This document shows, piece by piece, positions 22,901-35,293 of a stretch of 64,000 bases of DNA. The DNA comes from Kitagawia praeruptora (lineage: Eukaryota; Streptophyta; Magnoliopsida; Apiales; Apiaceae). The stretch spans positions 129,454,001-129,518,000 of the forward strand of contig CM075350.1 in NCBI GenBank assembly GCA_037693485.1, in the 5' to 3' direction. The notes under the pieces are model-generated. The model was not told where the DNA came from, did not search any database, and saw only the letters and a list, made by a program, of their open reading frames with translations. The number at the start of each line of letters is the position of its first letter. Within the stretch, counting starts at the first letter, position 1. The position numbers and the translations under genes were made by a program.

Positions 22901-24812
22901 ACGAACTTGCTTTTATGGTTTCGAACCGCTTTTACGATATTAACCATAACTCCTAAACCGTAAGTCCATTTCACATGCGTCTTATATCAAAACGAAGCTT
23001 ATAACATACTCTAACTTATCATGGCAGAAAATGAAGCTAAAGATTGAGTTAAAGCTACTGTCAAATTCGTTTTCTTAAGGTTAACGAAATTTCGGCATTA
23101 CGACGGCTATAAATCGAACGTTTCCAAAATTACTACAATCAAACCAAGCCACACCGGGCATCCAAACAACTTATACACATGTTACTCATCACAAACAGCC
23201 CCAAGAACCTCATACTTAACCATCATAATCATTATGATACTAAGATCACTAAACCACTAGCTAATCATGCTTATAACATTAACATAATCATAACTAAGCT
23301 AGATCCATCAAGAACATGCATAAATCTCAAACAAGAGCTAGGGTTCTTAAAGATTATACCTTCCTTGGAGTATGCTACAACCTTACTAAGCTTTGTTTGG
23401 TCCTTGTCTAGCCTTAACAAACCTTAGATCATCCAAACAAAGCAAGAAATCAAAGTTAGATTCTAAGGGTTACTATTCATCATCACTTTTGTAAAAATCA
23501 TAACAAATCGCAAAATAAGAGTTTGGCTCTCAAATTTTTACCACATCTTGGCCTCTTTATAAGCTTTGATTTGAGTCCTAGCTCATCAGATTTGAAGCTT
23601 CCTAGATAGGGTTTTGAGCCCTCTTTTTCCGCTGGAAAGAAACTGTCAAAAACAGGCAGTTTGGTTTCATCCACTTGGGGAGGAGATTTGACTAGGCGAT
23701 ACTCATTAGATTGCCATGAAATTTTGAGCGAATATTGCCCATGGAGTGGAGAGGCTGTGGTGAAAATTTGTTGATTTTATCATGCATATAAATGGAGATA
23801 TGAATTTTTCTTCCCTTGTTGTTCCTGCTGGGCAGTTTAGAGAAAGGAGAGAGAGATGGAGTTTGGCTTGCTTTTCTCTTGTTCTAATCTCATACAATGC
23901 ATTATTGATGTGTCTTGAGATAATATCTTGCATAAAGTAGCTTTTGATAAAGTGATTAGGTCATGGATGAGGTGTTTTGATGGACAAGTGTTGAAGAGTA
24001 GTGGTGAGGAAGCTAAGTACTTGGCTTGTTCTCTAAGTGTGCTAGTTACTCATGTAACTACTTAGTTACTTGACCTTATCCACTTGCACATGCATGAACC
24101 TTGACTCTCTGCTTATTTCTTTGTCCGGTTATTGTTCCATTTGCTTGATCGTTCGAAAAAATATCTCAAGGATTTCTAGTTAGGGTTTCATCGGAAACCT
24201 TCGTAATAATAATACTTCCATTCTCATTCCTCCTTTATAATCCTTGAATTTAAATTCCTCAAATCTAATTATTACATCCTTAAATCCTTCAGTGTCCAAG
24301 GAAATCTCGGAGAAAATAAAAGTGCTAATTTTCTGAATCCGATATCGTTTACATACACTTATTTCGCCCCTGGATCATGAATACGAACTCAGAAATTCGT
24401 TCTGAATACTTCTATATAGCGTCGTCTAATAAAATTCTCATTTCCACTAAAAACACTATTCATCCCTTATTCTCTATTATTCCTTATATATATTGTAAAA
24501 ATGTCCTTGTTCTCTTTCGAGCGTTCCTTATCTCTTTTACGGAACCACTGGACTAAGAACAAATATCGATTTGGATGACAGGAGCAAAAATCTCCTATTT
24601 GGAATTACCATATCTTACTTTCTTAGGAGATAGATTATTCTAATCTAAGTTGTCAACCAATTGCATTGCTCATGGCATATAAACATTGGAATCCGAATCC
24701 ATTCCATATTCGTTCATTAGAACCGCTGTTACATCGTAGTTGTAATCACTATTCATTTCTACATTAATACATAATAAAAGTTTTAATTGTACCGAAAATC
24801 TGGGTTCTTACA
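19954..24812 (-). repeat. Tekay-like 3' LTR
   Basis: 4,859 bp, TGTAACACCCCC...TTCTTACA on the plus strand. It is about 99.5% identical to 30430-35288 by eye. Short reading frames inside (for example 20277-20465 and 23706-23933) recur in both LTRs and have no recognisable protein; I do not call genes here. About 21340-22140 is an unusual AT-rich array. Confidence 0.93.
21340..22140. repeat. Degenerate gaatattcattgaa array inside the LTR
   Basis: About 800 bp of loosely repeated words (aataatattcattgaa, gaatattcgaa, tattcgaataa), many of them self-complementary. The whole block is duplicated at about 31816-32615 in the other LTR. The repetition is imperfect and has no single period. Confidence 0.7.
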
Positions 24813-24825
24813 GTCTCCCCTCCTT
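24813..24825 (-). other. Tekay-like polypurine tract
   Basis: The complement of gtctcccctcctt, directly next to the LTR end at 24812. A similar ctcccctccttaaa word recurs near 25581, inside the degraded interior. Confidence 0.75.
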
Positions 24826-25160
24826 AAAAGGATTCCGTCCCGGAATCAGTCTGAGAACAAATGGGGGTACTTTTCTAGCATCGCGCTTTCCAATTCCCAA
24901 GTTGATTCTTACACATTGTGTTTCTGCCACAAGACTCTGACTAGCTTGATGACCTTGTTTCGGAGCACTTGCTCTTCTCGATTTATGATTTTCGCAGGCT
25001 ACTCCACAATGTTTAGGTCTAGTTGCATGTCTACGTGCTCATATTCTATTATATACTTAACATCCGGGTTATACTTCCTTAACATCGAAACATGGAACAC
25101 ATTGTGCGCTTATTGCAGATTTGGGGTAATGCTAGTTCGTAAGCTAGTTCCCTGATCCAT
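24826..25160 (-). pseudogene. Integrase tail and chromodomain remnant
   Basis: Read on the minus strand, the 3' end of pol keeps NVFHVSMLRKYNPD, a hallmark of plant Ty3 chromoviral integrase C-termini. A run with LVRVLWQKH and WELESAMLEKYPHLF follows and is chromodomain-like. Two in-frame stops (a TAG in the middle and a TAA just before ESTWELES) interrupt it. The chromodomain of such elements is thought to guide integration to heterochromatin. Its position immediately before the PPT is the expected one. Confidence 0.8.
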
Positions 25161-28100
25161 CCGTAATCATTCCAATCCTTTTACAGCACATCTCACCAGT
25201 GCTACAATACTCCTCTTATCCTTTTTCGTCAACTTTGCTACTTTTCGTACAACACACTATCCGGGCTATGCCCTTAGCCAATCATATATTATTAACCTTA
25301 TTGGTATCTGCAGTGACTTTGGTATTACTATCGCGCTGCGAATTCGGAGATAACCTCACTCGTACTATGCATTTCCTGATCGTTTTAATCTTCGCAATTT
25401 TGATCAATATATATAAATTGAAGAATTTATTGAGAGATCACTATGATCAATGAACATTTGTAATATTGCATGGTTAGTACAGAAGGGGGCCAACCTTTAG
25501 TACTTGACAAGCAATTAAACAAGTTATGGTATTCCACCTAGACTTCTATCACACAGACAGATAGTCACGTAGAAGTACCTCCCCTCCTTAAAGGGTTGTT
25601 CTTCTCAATTCAAAAAGAAGATGAATAAGAGAGAAGAAAAGAAAAGAATTTCAAAGAATTATAGAAAGTGTTTTTTTTTATGATTGCAAAATATCATACA
25701 TAGGATTTACCTCTGAACTATAGAGGTTCATTAATTATAAAACAAAAATAATCGTATTCGTATCAAATACTACTTTATCATAATCTCACGTGTCACATGT
25801 CCTTGCTGCTCTGTCCATCATTCTATGGACCTATACCCTTGTTCGATCTTAACATCATTCACTTTTTGGAAGTCCTTCAACCTCTCAGGTTAAATTTTTA
25901 ATTTCTCGCTTGACATTATTATTACTGACATTCCACGCCACACTACTAGCTCTTTCATATTCATAATACTAACACTATCAGGTCGTCATCCCGAGAGCTC
26001 GCTAGAAAACCCATTCATCAATCCATTCATAACATTCCTTGCCTCACATTCCATAATTATTTTCCCAATCTTTTCTTTATCATTTACATCCTTCTCGTTT
26101 TCTGATTCTTATTCATTTCTGTAAGACATCCTTTGTACTTGAGACCTTCTTATTGGTATCCCGTCACCTTTTATTTGATAAGTATCACATCTTTGTGGTC
26201 AAAATTTTCCTTTGTTCAACCATCTAAATTCTCACTTTCTCGATCCATGAGTCTCTTGATTACTCAACCGATCTATTCCAAATATCCTCGAATTCTCCCA
26301 ACTTAAAAGGGAGTTAACCCATATGTCATTATGCTTTCAATTTCAACTTTTCTAGCTTCATTGCTGGGGGTTTCTCAAGAGTCCGTATATCCAACTCTCT
26401 TATAGGTCCTCAATTCTATTTCTATTTTTATCAGTCACTTGGCTCCCATTTCTACTATAATCACTTTATGAATCATCATAGCCTTATCATTTATTTCGAG
26501 CATCACGTCATTCCAAAACTAAGCCATCTGAAATAAACCTTGACGATTTCTCTAACTTAGACCCAATATAATCTATTCCTGCCAAACTTGCCTCTTAGCA
26601 TTATGAATCTCCAACCTCATATTCTCTATCTTGTTTGCGCAGAAATATACCAACATAAACTTGCTTGTCATTCATCAACATGCCATTTAGCTTATCAATA
26701 GCAGCACTATCTTTATCTTTGCGTTGTTATCGAATTTCTTAGAAAAATCGCCACTACATTAATGTAGCCCTTTGTTGAATCACCATCGTTTGCTGTTTCC
26801 GTAGTGATTTAATAGCTAATCATACGGGTTCCCTAATTGTCAGATCCAAATCCTCTAGGAAGACAAAATAATTACTATCCCCTATCCGTAAGGAATACTT
26901 CCTGAACTTGGCGTAGATAATACATGAAGCAAATAAAATTGCAGTTATGATAGGTCGATCAAATTATTAATCTTATATCTTCAGTAGAAGGCTGAAAGCT
27001 TAACAGTTTACTTAATCAAATTTGTATCATGGTCCGGGTTTACCTCAAAATAGGACCTCCTAATGCAGGTAGTATGCTTAAAACGACATCAGAAATCGAA
27101 TGTTTACTTAAACTATTCTTATGGTTGATTCTGGCACAATCATCAGAAGGAATGTAAATTCTCTACCACAATATGTCCTTCGAGTCCTTCTCAATATCAT
27201 TCTATTTCTTTGGTATGAGCATCTATAATTACTCTTTTATACTTAAAGTGTCGGCCACCTCATTGGCTTCTCCTGATAATAATAGTTTCTTGCAATCAAT
27301 GTTGTTTGGATCTATCCCAACTTAACTCTTATGGCTTTTCTATCTCATCCTCTTCACTGTTGGGTGGAAGCATTCTCTCTTAAACTCTATTGAAGGAGGG
27401 AAAAAAAATTATAGATCAGTCTTTTTCCATAAGTCATTGCTTCCCCTTTCCGTATGGACTTTGTCACATTTAATCCCAATCATACCTAGGATATTTCTTC
27501 TCTTAGTTCTTCCGTATCTTAGGATAATCTCAACCTTTATTGGTTCAATCCAATCTATATCATCTGAATTCACAAAGCCTTTATTAGGGGTAATGCCATC
27601 CTTTGTGCATCCCCAGGGTTCGTCCCAATTTATGAGTATTCTAACCTCAATTCTATTTTCAAGAAATACTTACACCCTTTTATTGACAATCAAATCGTAT
27701 ATCCTTGATATGGGCCTCTTTCCAAACATTCTCATCTTGATAATATATAGGTAGCTTAATGCTAACCTCTTCTTTCAAACGAATGTCAGTCTATATGACC
27801 TTCCAAAAGATGACATATGTCTATCTGTCTTTCTAACAAAACTTGGTAATGGTAGCAAGGATGTTCTGGAAGATATTGGTCGTGTTCAACGTGAATCTCT
27901 TAGTAATTATTGGTTTTATCAAAGATATTAGCTTCAGACAAAATTTCTGTATCATGCCGAATAAGCTTTGACCATTTCTATATACTTAGATCGATCATTT
28001 ACCTTAGTCATTATGCACCCATGGTGTTTCTAAAATCCTATCATCATGTATCTCAATTTACTTCTCTTCTCTTTCTAATTCATAAACTAGTTAATCATAT

Positions 28101-28929
28101 ACACATGCATCACTTCACTTTACATCCACAAGCTCTCGCGGTCGGCGTTTGGATAAAATCAACCCCCGCTTTGATCTGACATGGCTGGTTTAGTCACTTA
28201 ATAATCCTTTGTGACATGGATCCAACTGGCCATACTAGAATATGTGAGTTTAGGGGTTACCATATAGCATTACTTTCCTAGCAGTAGATGGCAGGGTGTC
28301 ACCTCGTCCCTAGCGAATATAATATATCTGGGATAGGTTACGCTTATCGATATGCTCTTTCTCACGTACTCTTAAACTCCTTCTGATCTTTTTAACTATT
28401 TTTATCAATTCCACGTGCCACGTAAGCTTAACACTTCTGGCATGACAGCCTTTTCATTTAAGTCAATCCCGGAATTTCTCAGTCCATTTTGGCCCTAAAT
28501 TACCTTACCCAATCCACAGGGTTCGCTCCAGTTTCCACTTTCTTTAGTGACGTCTTCTGATAATCAGAAAGACAAGGTTTTCCAAAGTTCGTTGAAGTTC
28601 TTTCCAGTATTAGGAAAATTTTTTTTTCTTCAATCTATTTCCCTACTGGTAACACCAAGAAGATAAATTTCGGAATATGAAAAATAGTTCTAGGCACATC
28701 CAAGTAGGTAGAATCATAAGTCATTATAATAACGGAATGATTGACGTAATCATTGGGAGTCTCATCACTGGAAGGGAACCAATATTCCTGATATCTATTC
28801 GCCCTAATAGTCGATACATCCAAATATCAGTCTGCCTACCCACTAGTCTCAAAAGGAACACTACCATCGGAGTTAGTCGTTCCACAAAAATTGGCACCAC
28901 CGAGGCCATCCGAATCTGGTGAACTTTGC
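25161..28929 (-). other. Decayed Tekay-like interior
   Basis: By position this should hold integrase and the RNase H-integrase linker, but I find only short frames full of stops. The plus-strand frames at 27437-27754 and 27910-28179 are antisense and look like chance. No additional gene is recognised. Confidence 0.55.
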
Positions 28930-29190
28930 TGTCCGAATGCATTCGCAGTTACTCTGTCGTGTTGTACAAGCACAACACCTAAACCCATACGAGAGGCATC
29001 ACAATATATCACAAAATTTTCCTTCTTCCATTAGGTAACGCCAATGTCGGGTCGTCACCAATTTCATCTTTAGCTCCAGGAAGATTTTCTCACATTTTCC
29101 TGTCCATTCAAACTTCTTAGTCCTTTGTTGGTGTGTTTGGCCTTTCCCAATTGAAACTACATTTAAATCAGCGGGGTCAACCAACACTAC
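28930..29190 (-). pseudogene. Ty3/gypsy RT-RNase H remnant
   Basis: The minus strand shows KFEWTGKCEKIFLELK, the conserved connection before RNase H in Ty3 elements. After a one-base frame change it shows YCDASRMGLGVVLVQHD, the RNase H D-A-S-x-x-G-L-G block. Both fit chromoviruses. The frame break shows the gene is dead. Confidence 0.8.
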
Positions 29191-30410
29191 TTGCTATTGA
29201 TCGCATATCCTAATAACTAAACCTCATTTTGCCAGAATTCATACTTCGAGATCTTGGCAAACACTTGCTTCTCCAAGTTTCATCTAAAAACATCCTCAAT
29301 CACATCTTAACCACTGATCGCCTTACTTGATCCATTTACGATTCAGTGTCGGAATAAACTTAAGGTAACTACTATAATCCATTCAAGGAAAAGAAGGAAT
29401 TTAATAATCTTCTGATTCACAGGCATCTAATGCTTCTGGTTCATCATTCCATTGAGTTAAAATAACCCTATACTTAGTCTCTAACAATAGTCTTGTTACT
29501 AGGTTATCATAGACTCACTAGTCTTTTCCTCTTGTAGGTTCTGAGATCATCGTCTCGCTTACTACTTTCTTATATAACTTTATCCAATCATGCCATCACT
29601 TTCCAATGTCTTTATTTTCTAAGTTGATCCATTCATAAAATGGACATTTCTCTGAATAAAACCACCTCACCAATCTCAATTTGACTTCATAAATTATAAC
29701 CTATGGGATCTGCCTTCTTATGGCGAATTACCATTAACAATATTCACACTATTCCATTCATCAAATGGTAGGGCACTTATTTTCTCTATCTCAATTGTTC
29801 CTGGGACTCTGTTCCCATCATATACCGATGTCTTTGATAATCATGCATCCTTCTTATTCATTTCCTATTAATCTAAAAGTCTCTAAGGATTCTTATCTAT
29901 CTTTATATAAGATCTCAAGTAATTCCTCAAATCCGTCTTACTTGCTGGTACTTCATCCGGCAGTCCGGCTATGAATCCAATATGCTTTATTTCTTTTAAT
30001 AATGTCTCAGTTCTTTACACTCACTTCTCTGAGCACAATACCTTTAACTCTCATAGTCTCTCTGGCTGCAGCCCTCATATCCTCAAGGGTAAACTCCTTA
30101 TTCCTAACAGGATTCTCCTCTTTATCTGAACCCTCCTCCGGGTCCTCAATAGGGTACTTTCTCGAATCCACGACCGATTGTGAGCATATAATAAAGCATC
30201 ATCGTGTTGCTGCTCAAATGCCTCACGGTCTGTCGCCTTACCAGTCGATACGAGAACGTCCTAAGTTACTATCATGATACTTAAGAGTTCCCATAAGGGT
30301 TTTATATGTCGGTACTACATTATGTAGTCCGACTATGAACTTGGCAAGAGTTCTTGTTATCTTAATGAATTTATTATTTTAACATCTCGTCATCTCTGGG
30401 ATTTATAACG
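29191..30410 (-). other. Decayed gag/RT region of the Tekay-like element
   Basis: By position this is gag, protease and RT. I see no intact domain. The stretch nearest the 5' LTR is Glu/Arg-rich in one minus-strand frame (about 30070-30260), which may be a gag remnant. Confidence 0.45.
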
Positions 30411-30425
30411 CTCTCTCTGATACCA
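30411..30425 (-). other. Tekay-like primer binding site (Met-tRNAi)
   Basis: The minus strand reads TGGTATCAGAGAGAG, four bases after the 5' LTR end at 30430. Confidence 0.88.
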
Positions 30426-30429
30426 TTTC

Positions 30430-33400
30430 TGTAACACCCCCAGATCCGGGGTCAGGGATCTGGTCGTTACGATCTCAATTTATATCCACAAAACCAACAT
30501 AAATTAAATTACAACCTTGTGACCCAAAACAACAACATAAAACACCCCCGTTATAGTCCCAGAGATGAAATCAGAATAATCACCAAATATTATTAATTGC
30601 AAATTGAGTTCTTACAACCCAAAAGAATTACAATTTTTAACCTTTAAATACTCTTTGCCATCCATTTGTATACGCCACATAAATACATTGATACTTGAAA
30701 TCTAACATCTAGCCTACCAATAGCTTCTTACTCAGCAGTGGCAGCTATGATCTCAACAGTTAATCTTCTGACGGCTAGCACTTACTTGCACTGACTGCGC
30801 CTTGCGCGGGCCATCTGATCTAGCTGTTGTTGTGATATAAATAAATAAAGCAAGGGTGAGCAATAGCCCACCAAAAGAATATAACTTAACAGTGATAACA
30901 TATAACAGTTCAAAATATATTTGAAACCATATGCCATGCATTAATAACTATAGTGCCAAGATAAGGTATGACATGAAGTCACAAGGTAACTCAAATTATT
31001 CTGTAGAATTATCTGCTATGTCAAAGATAAGCATGATATTATCAATTTTTCATGGTAGAGGAACTTGCAGGAAGAATATTGCAATTCCCTTTCAAACACT
31101 TTCCAACTCTGCCAACAATGATGATGTTGCAGAAAATTTCCAACATTGAGTGATGAACTAATACTGGAGTTTGATGCGCCAGGAGACATAGCATTTACAC
31201 GATGATCAGTCGCATGTTATGCTCCCCACCTCTTGTTTACTACATGTAGAAGGAAGCACCGACGGATTTACTTGTCTATCGCCTTCTGGAACCCCCTCGG
31301 CCAACGGTTGGGCCATTTTGCTGGACCGGCGCCACTGGGTCACTTACGCATCTCCTAGTTCATTTCACATCCATAACTTTGAAACGTAAAGTTCTTCTCC
31401 CTTTCCCCAAGTATAATACTTGTTGATAAGACTCCACAAAGTAGTCGTATCTAATTGGAAAGGAAAATTCACAAATATTTCCCAAGCTACCGCATGTTAA
31501 TGGATACCAACTTGTTCCAACGTTCTTACCCCTCGAATAATGAGTGGGTATACACAATTCCATGAATATTAGCAACCAAGTTGCGAGTGAACGAATAATT
31601 TATGACCGGGCAGTCACAAGATAAATAACATTCCTCAAGTAAGGTTCCCTTACAATAGAATCGAAGGAAGAATGGAATTACTGAGAACCTTCCTTGATAA
31701 TATAATAATAAAAATAAGACTCTGTAATAATTTATATAATGTTCGAAGGTCGATGATACTATGTGAATGAAGTCAATCATCTTTGAAACGAGTTAGGGGA
31801 ATTAAATAAATATTCCAAGAATATTTATTAAGTCACAGATATTGGAAAAGTGTTGCTTGGAATAATCTTCGAATAAATATTCATAATAATATTCATTGAA
31901 CGAATAATGAATATTCAAATTAATAATAATGTTTATTGATGAAATAATTATCAAATGGATATTTGGGATAATATTCATTGAATCAATAACGAATATTCAA
32001 CTTAAAGATGATACTTATTGATGAAATAATTATCGACTGAATATTTGAGACAGTATTCATTGAATAAATAATGAATATTCAACTTAATAATATTTATCGA
32101 AGAAATGATTATCGAATGAGTATTTGAAATTATGTTCAATAATTGAATCGACTTTAAATGAATGTCGAAGATAATATTCATCGTCTCAAGGGAATATTTT
32201 GAATAATATTTGTCGAATAACTGGAGTTCGAATCAATGTTCAACTAATATTTATAAAATTAATAGAGATTGAATGAATATTCGAAATAATATTCATTTGA
32301 ATATATAAGGCTCGAATGAATATTAAAATAATATTCATTAAATAAATAACTCGAATGAATATTCGAAAATAATATCTATTGAGTAAATAAGAATGAATAT
32401 TCTTTAAGTCAATAACTTAACTGAGGGTTCGAAATAATATTCGAATAATAAATCGACTTTAGATGAATATTAAAGATAATGTTTATCGAATAAATATCTG
32501 ATGAATAATCCAGATAATATTTATCGAATAATCTCAAGGAAATATTCCAAAAATATTTGCCAGATAATAAATGGGAAATATTTACCTAATTATTTTCCTC
32601 TGAAAATAATATCAATATATCAAGGAATAACGACTCCCGGTCTATAATCAAGAAATGAGATTCAGATGCCCTTCGCTTAAGGGTCTTAGTGATATCCGAC
32701 TTATAACTGATATATTAACTATCTAGCTTATAAGCCAACAATAATTCCAGGAACAAGTATATCAATATGTCTTTAAAAGTAGGCATGCATGCTATGGCAT
32801 ATGTATAACAGAAAACATATATGTGTATTCACAACAACAGCCTTTTAAAAAGGGTTTGAAACTTGCCTGGTAATCCTGTAGGTGTAGTGTGCCTCGGTTC
32901 AATCCGGTGATCTATAAATAGTCACAATATCCGAGGTTAATCACTTTAACACATCGGAAGGCTAAGTATATAATTAACTTAGGCTACAACACGTTTTCAA
33001 ATTAGCCCGTTAGGCATCCCCTAACATAACTCTTATTAACACCGTTACAATCCCACACTCGTCCGTTAGCAAGGCATGTCATTGCACTTATACTTGGTAG
33101 GAACTTAAGTCATATAAGTCCTAGTGTCGATCGTTTACTTGAAAAAATTACGCCTCGAGATTTATTATCCGTTTTCTAAGTGATTTTTCAAAGTTATAAC
33201 CAAGTGTACCTTTAAGGGGTTCGTTCGCGCTTAACCTCGATTCGAATATTTTTATAAAATCGGAAAACGATATGTTTGACATGTGGTTTTCTCTCACACC
33301 TTCCTTTTTATCTATAGTATTTAATTACCATGATTCGTCACTGCATAACTCATTTTAAGAAGGTTTAATTTCAGTTACGAACTTGCTTTTATGGTTTCGA

Positions 33401-35288
33401 ACCGCTTTTACGATATTAACCATAACTCCTAAACCGTAAGTCCATTTCACATGCGTCTTATATCAAAACGAAGCTTATAACATACTCTAACTTATCATGG
33501 CAGAAAATGAAGCTAAAGATTGAGTTAAAGCTACTGTCAAATTCGTTTTCTTAAGGTTAACGAAATTTCGGCATTACGACGGCTATAAATCGAACGTTTC
33601 CAAAATTACTACAATCAAACCAAGCCACACCGGGCATCCAAACAACTTATACACATGTTACTCATCACAAACAGCCCCAAGAACCTCATACTTAACCATC
33701 ATAATCATTATGATACTAAGATCACTAAACCACTAGCTAATCATGCTTATAACATTAACATAATCATAACTAAGCTAGATCCATCAAGAACATGCATAAA
33801 TCTCAAACAAGAGCTAGGGTTATTAAAGATTATACCTTCCTTGGAGTATGCTACAACCTTACTAAGCTTTGTTTGGTCCTTGTCTAGCCTTAACAAACCT
33901 TAGATCATCCAAACAAAGCAAGAAATCAAAGTTAGATTCTAAGGGTTACTATTCATCATCACTTTTGTAAAAATCATAACAAATCGCAAAATAAGAGTTT
34001 GGCTCTCAAATTTTTACCACATCTTGGCCGCTTTATAAGCTTTGATTTGAGTCCTAGCTCATCAGATTTGAAGCTTCCTAGATAGGGTTTTGAGCCCTCT
34101 TTTTCCGCTGGAAAGAAACTGTCAAAAACAGGCAGTTTGGTTTCATCAACTTGGGGAGGGGATTTGACTAGGCTATACTTATTAGATTGCCATGAAATTT
34201 TGAGCGAATATTGCCCATGGAGTGGAGAGGCTGTGGTGAAAATTTGGTGATTTTATCATGCATATAAATGGAGATATGAATTTTTCTTCCCTTGTTGTTC
34301 CTGCTGGGCAGTTTAGAGAAAGGAGAGAGAGATGGAGTTTGGCTTGCTTTTCTCTTGTTCTAATCTCATACAATGCATTATTGATGTGTCTTGAGATAAT
34401 ATCTTGCATAAAGTAGCTTTTGATAAAGTGATTAGGTCATGGATGAGGTGTTTTGATGGACAAGTGTTGAAGAGTAGTGGTGAGGAAGCTAAGTACTTGG
34501 CTTGTTCTCTAAGTGTGCTAGTTACTCATGTAACTACTTAGTTACTTGACCTTATCCACTTGCACATGCATGAACCTTGACTCTCTGCTTATTTCTTTGT
34601 CCGGTTATTGTTCCATTTGCTTGATCGTTCGAAAAAATATCTCAAGGATTTCTAGTTAGGGTTTCATCGGAAACCTTCGTAATAATAATACTTCCATTCT
34701 CATTCCTCCTTTATAATCCTTGAATTTAAATTCCTCAAATCTAATTATTACATCCTTAAATCCTTCAGTGTCCAAGGAAATCTCGGAGAAAATAAAAGTG
34801 CTAATTTTCTGAATCCGATATCGTTTACATACACTTATTTCGCCCCTGGATCATGAATACGAACTCAGAAATTCGTTCTGAATACTTCTATATAGCGTCG
34901 TCTAATAAAATTCTCATTTCCACTAAAAACACTATTCATCCCTTATTCTCTATTATTCCTTATATATATTGTAAAAATGTCCTTGTTCTCTTTCGAGCGT
35001 TCCTTATCTCTTTTACGGAACCACTGGACTAACAACAAATATCGATTTGGATGACAGGAGCAAAAATCTCCTATTTGGAATTACCATATCTTACTTTCTT
35101 AGGAGATAGATTATTCTAATCTAAGTTGTCAACCAATTGCATTGCTCATGGCATATAAACATTGGAATCCGAATCCATTCCATATTCGTTCATTAGAACC
35201 GCTGTTACATCGTAGTTGTAATCACTATTCATTTCTACATTAATACATAATAAAAGTTTTAATTGTACCGAAAATCTGGGTTCTTACA
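30430..35288 (-). repeat. Tekay-like 5' LTR
   Basis: 4,859 bp, the exact length of 19954-24812, with only scattered substitutions (for example at 20237/30713 and 20313/30789). It is followed by the TCCTG duplication at 35289-35293. Confidence 0.93.
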
Positions 35289-35293
35289 TCCTG

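Larger units (their letters stand above)
19954..35288 (-). mobile_element. Tekay-like chromovirus (Ty3/gypsy) with 4.86 kb LTRs
   Basis: A complete 15,335-bp minus-strand element inserted in Sire-2 ORF3. It has TCCTG duplications at 19949-19953 and 35289-35293, identical-length LTRs of 4,859 bp, a Met-tRNA primer site and a PPT. The interior (24813-30429) is full of stops. Its 3' end still shows the integrase tail motif SMLRKYNPD and a chromodomain-like WELESAMLEKYPHLF, and further upstream a Ty3 RNase H remnant. A chromodomain at the end of pol, long LTRs and a Met primer site suit the Tekay lineage. I counted about two dozen LTR differences by eye and no indels, so insertion was recent although the coding region is dead. 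Confidence 0.9.

Noticed and set aside
27437..28179. Plus-strand genes inside the Tekay-like interior
   Set aside because: Hydrophobic, low-complexity frames antisense to the decayed pol, with no motif.
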